Shown here piece after piece: positions 62,798 through 64,000 of a stretch of DNA of 64,000 bases. Positions within the stretch are counted from its first letter, which is position 1. The number at the start of each line of letters is the position of its first letter. Below the pieces are notes generated by a model, which made no database searches, had not been told where the DNA came from, and was given only the letters and a program-made list of their open reading frames with translations. Source of the stretch: Collinsella sp. MSK.8.10 (lineage in GTDB: Bacteria; Actinomycetota; Coriobacteriia; Coriobacteriales; Coriobacteriaceae); the NCBI RefSeq assembly GCF_019041915.1, contig NZ_JAHPYF010000005.1, positions 1-64,000 of the forward strand, written 5' to 3'. The translations under genes were made by a program, and so were the position numbers.

Positions 62798-64000
62798 TTA
62801 GTAGCTATCGTACGAATAGTCGGTAGAATCGGTGGGCGTCTGACCGTCAGTTGCGGTATCGGCGCCATCCGCGGACTGGGCATCGGTAACGTCGGTGGTA
62901 TCGGCACCATCGGTGGTGTCGGTACCATCAGAACTTTCACCATTCTCGGAATCAGTCGTCTCCTTCTTGGGAACGGTGATCGTCACACGCGCCACGCCCG
63001 AGGTCTTGGTGTCGTAACGGACCTTTTCACCGTTCTTGGTAACGGTGACATCGGAAGGCTTGGACGTGGTGATCTCGATCGAGGACTCGGGCGTGTACTC
63101 CTGCTCAAAGGGGCCAGTCGCTTGGGCGCCATAGACCGACTTGCCGTCGACCTTGACCTCAATCCACGCGGTCTTTCCCTTGGCAACGGAGACTTTGACC
63201 TTCGTGACCTCGTTCTCTTCCTTCTTGGCCGTCGTCTTGGTAGCGTCCGAGTCAGTCGACTCATCCGTCGCCTCATCGGTGTCTTCGTCCTCGTCGACCG
63301 TTTCGGTCTTCTTAGAAGACTTCTTGGTCGTCGTCTTGGTAGCAGTGGGCGTCTCGGGCGTGGTCTCGGGCGCCGAAGATGCGCAGCCGCGCAGAAGCAC
63401 CACGATGAGCACAATCAACAGCAGCGCAACGGCACCGATGCCGGCGTAGACGATACGCGGATCGAGCCCGTTGTTTTGAGGAGTACGTGATCCGCCGCGT
63501 CCACGACTGGAACTGCTGCGGCCGCCTCCCTGAGGCATACGACCACGATTGCTATCGGAACGGCCACGATAGCCACCCTGGCCCTGAAGGCTGCGCTGAC
63601 CCGAGCGGGGCGCAAGTTCACCGCGGCCTTGATAGCCACGCTGTCCCGCACGCGGAGCCGAAGAGCGCTGGCCATACGGCTGCGATTGAGAGCGAAGACG
63701 CGGCGTCACCTGTGTGGTATCGGCATCCGCATAGCCACCGCGAGAGCGTCCGGTGGAGACACCACGGTAACCGCGATCGGAATAGCCGCCGTCGCCGTAG
63801 CCGGCACGAGGGTCACGCGCCACGCCGCGAGCAGCGGGGAGTGCGCGGTCCTCGGGCATCGGCGTACTGCGGAACCGGTCACGCTGCGAGCGAATCTCCT
63901 CGCCCGAACCCGTCTCGGTAATATAACCGGCCTGCTGAGGACGCTGTCCATAGCGGGTCGAACGACCGCCCTGAACCATCAGGAAGCGCCCGTTATCGAC
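62798..64000 (-). CDS. Membrane protein with RodZ-like (DUF4115) C-terminus, 5' cut by window
   Basis: The frame stays open to the window edge (…DNGRFLMVQGG), and the ATG at 63979 has no ribosome site, so the start is outside. The first ~190 visible residues are Arg/Gly/Ser/Gln-rich and repetitive, a single hydrophobic helix follows (YAGIGAVALLLIVLIVVLL), and an acidic Thr-rich linker leads to a beta domain (WIEVKVDGKSVYGAQATG) like the periplasmic part of RodZ. The tail is Asp/Thr-rich. It is probably involved in cell shape or envelope, by analogy only. Confidence 0.6.
   Translation of the reverse strand, partial: VDNGRFLMVQGGRSTRYGQRPQQAGYITETGSGEEIRSQRDRFRSTPMPEDRALPAARGVARDPRAGYGDGGYSDRGYRGVSTGRSRGGYADADTTQVTPRLRSQSQPYGQRSSAPRAGQRGYQGRGELAPRSGQRSLQGQGGYRGRSDSNRGRMPQGGGRSSSSRGRGGSRTPQNNGLDPRIVYAGIGAVALLLIVLIVVLLRGCASSAPETTPETPTATKTTTKKSSKKTETVDEDEDTDEATDESTDSDATKTTAKKEENEVTKVKVSVAKGKTAWIEVKVDGKSVYGAQATGPFEQEYTPESSIEITTSKPSDVTVTKNGEKVRYDTKTSGVARVTITVPKKETTDSENGESSDGTDTTDGADTTDVTDAQSADGADTATDGQTPTDSTDYSYDSY

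Overview
This is high-GC bacterial chromosome, most consistent with Collinsella or a close relative (Coriobacteriia, Actinomycetota). The evidence is the housekeeping gene order, the GarA-like FHA protein beside an FtsR-like MerR regulator, the LexA / LysM inhibitor / NrdR cluster, the LexA boxes of the GAAC-N4-GTTC type, an LPXTG protein and the gut-type BspA-like and Flp-pilin-like surface proteins. No rRNA, CRISPR array or transposase was seen.

Layout. (1) Positions 1-7031 are accessory: the end of a sortase substrate, a membrane GIY-YIG-like protein, a decayed gene, a DUF3990/HTH toxin-antitoxin-like pair behind a striking double operator, a Fic protein, a DUF3825 protein, tRNA-Val and an unknown protein with a nuclease-like C-terminus. 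(2) Positions 7041-8140 are a tandem duplication of a tRNA-Ala locus, with tRNA-Met/Ile2 between the copies and a large inverted-repeat element in the second copy. (3) Positions 8116-25352 form a dense plus-strand housekeeping block: ABC-F, M50 protease, scpA, scpB, rluB, cmk, plsC, ispH, radical SAM/DUF512, der, plsY, gpsA, rpe, cysteine desulfurase, Nif3, zinc ribbon, coaBC, tRNA-Pro. (4) Positions 25392-34324 are a surface-antigen and accessory island. (5) Positions 34338-38894 are a complete lantibiotic-immunity-type module (LanFEG transporter plus response regulator and histidine kinase) with no lantibiotic genes. (6) Positions 39283-64000 are housekeeping: phospholipid synthesis, FHA/MerR, apt, NlpC/P60, a DegV and DUF1836 pair, trxB, a glycolipid glycosyltransferase, palindromic repeats, dut-nrdR-LysM / lexA, hflX-miaA-miaB, spoVS, a GHKL ATPase, rny, recA-recX, cinA, pgsA, rimO, yajQ and a RodZ-like membrane protein cut by the window end.

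The most exciting part is region 4. Two paralogous genes encode Flp/class III prepilin signals fused to a DUF6273/C-type-lectin-like domain. Their last ~39 codons differ at 22 codons, 21 of them amino-acid replacing, while the 17 other codons are identical at every base and synonymous changes reappear immediately outside. That is the pattern expected of a diversity-generating-retroelement variable region. Both genes also carry a poly-G tract just after the start (9 G in one, 10 G in the other) and two start codons offset by 4 nt. In each copy a different start is in frame, and the leader that differs would be removed by prepilin peptidase. I infer a pilus-tip adhesin family that is both phase-variable and hypervariable. 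No reverse transcriptase or template repeat is in this window.

The housekeeping blocks make biological sense as units: chromosome segregation (ScpAB), phospholipid synthesis (PlsC, PlsY, GpsA, two CDP-alcohol transferases), SOS response (LexA, LysM division inhibitor, RecA, RecX), tRNA modification (MiaA, MiaB) and RNA decay (Rny).
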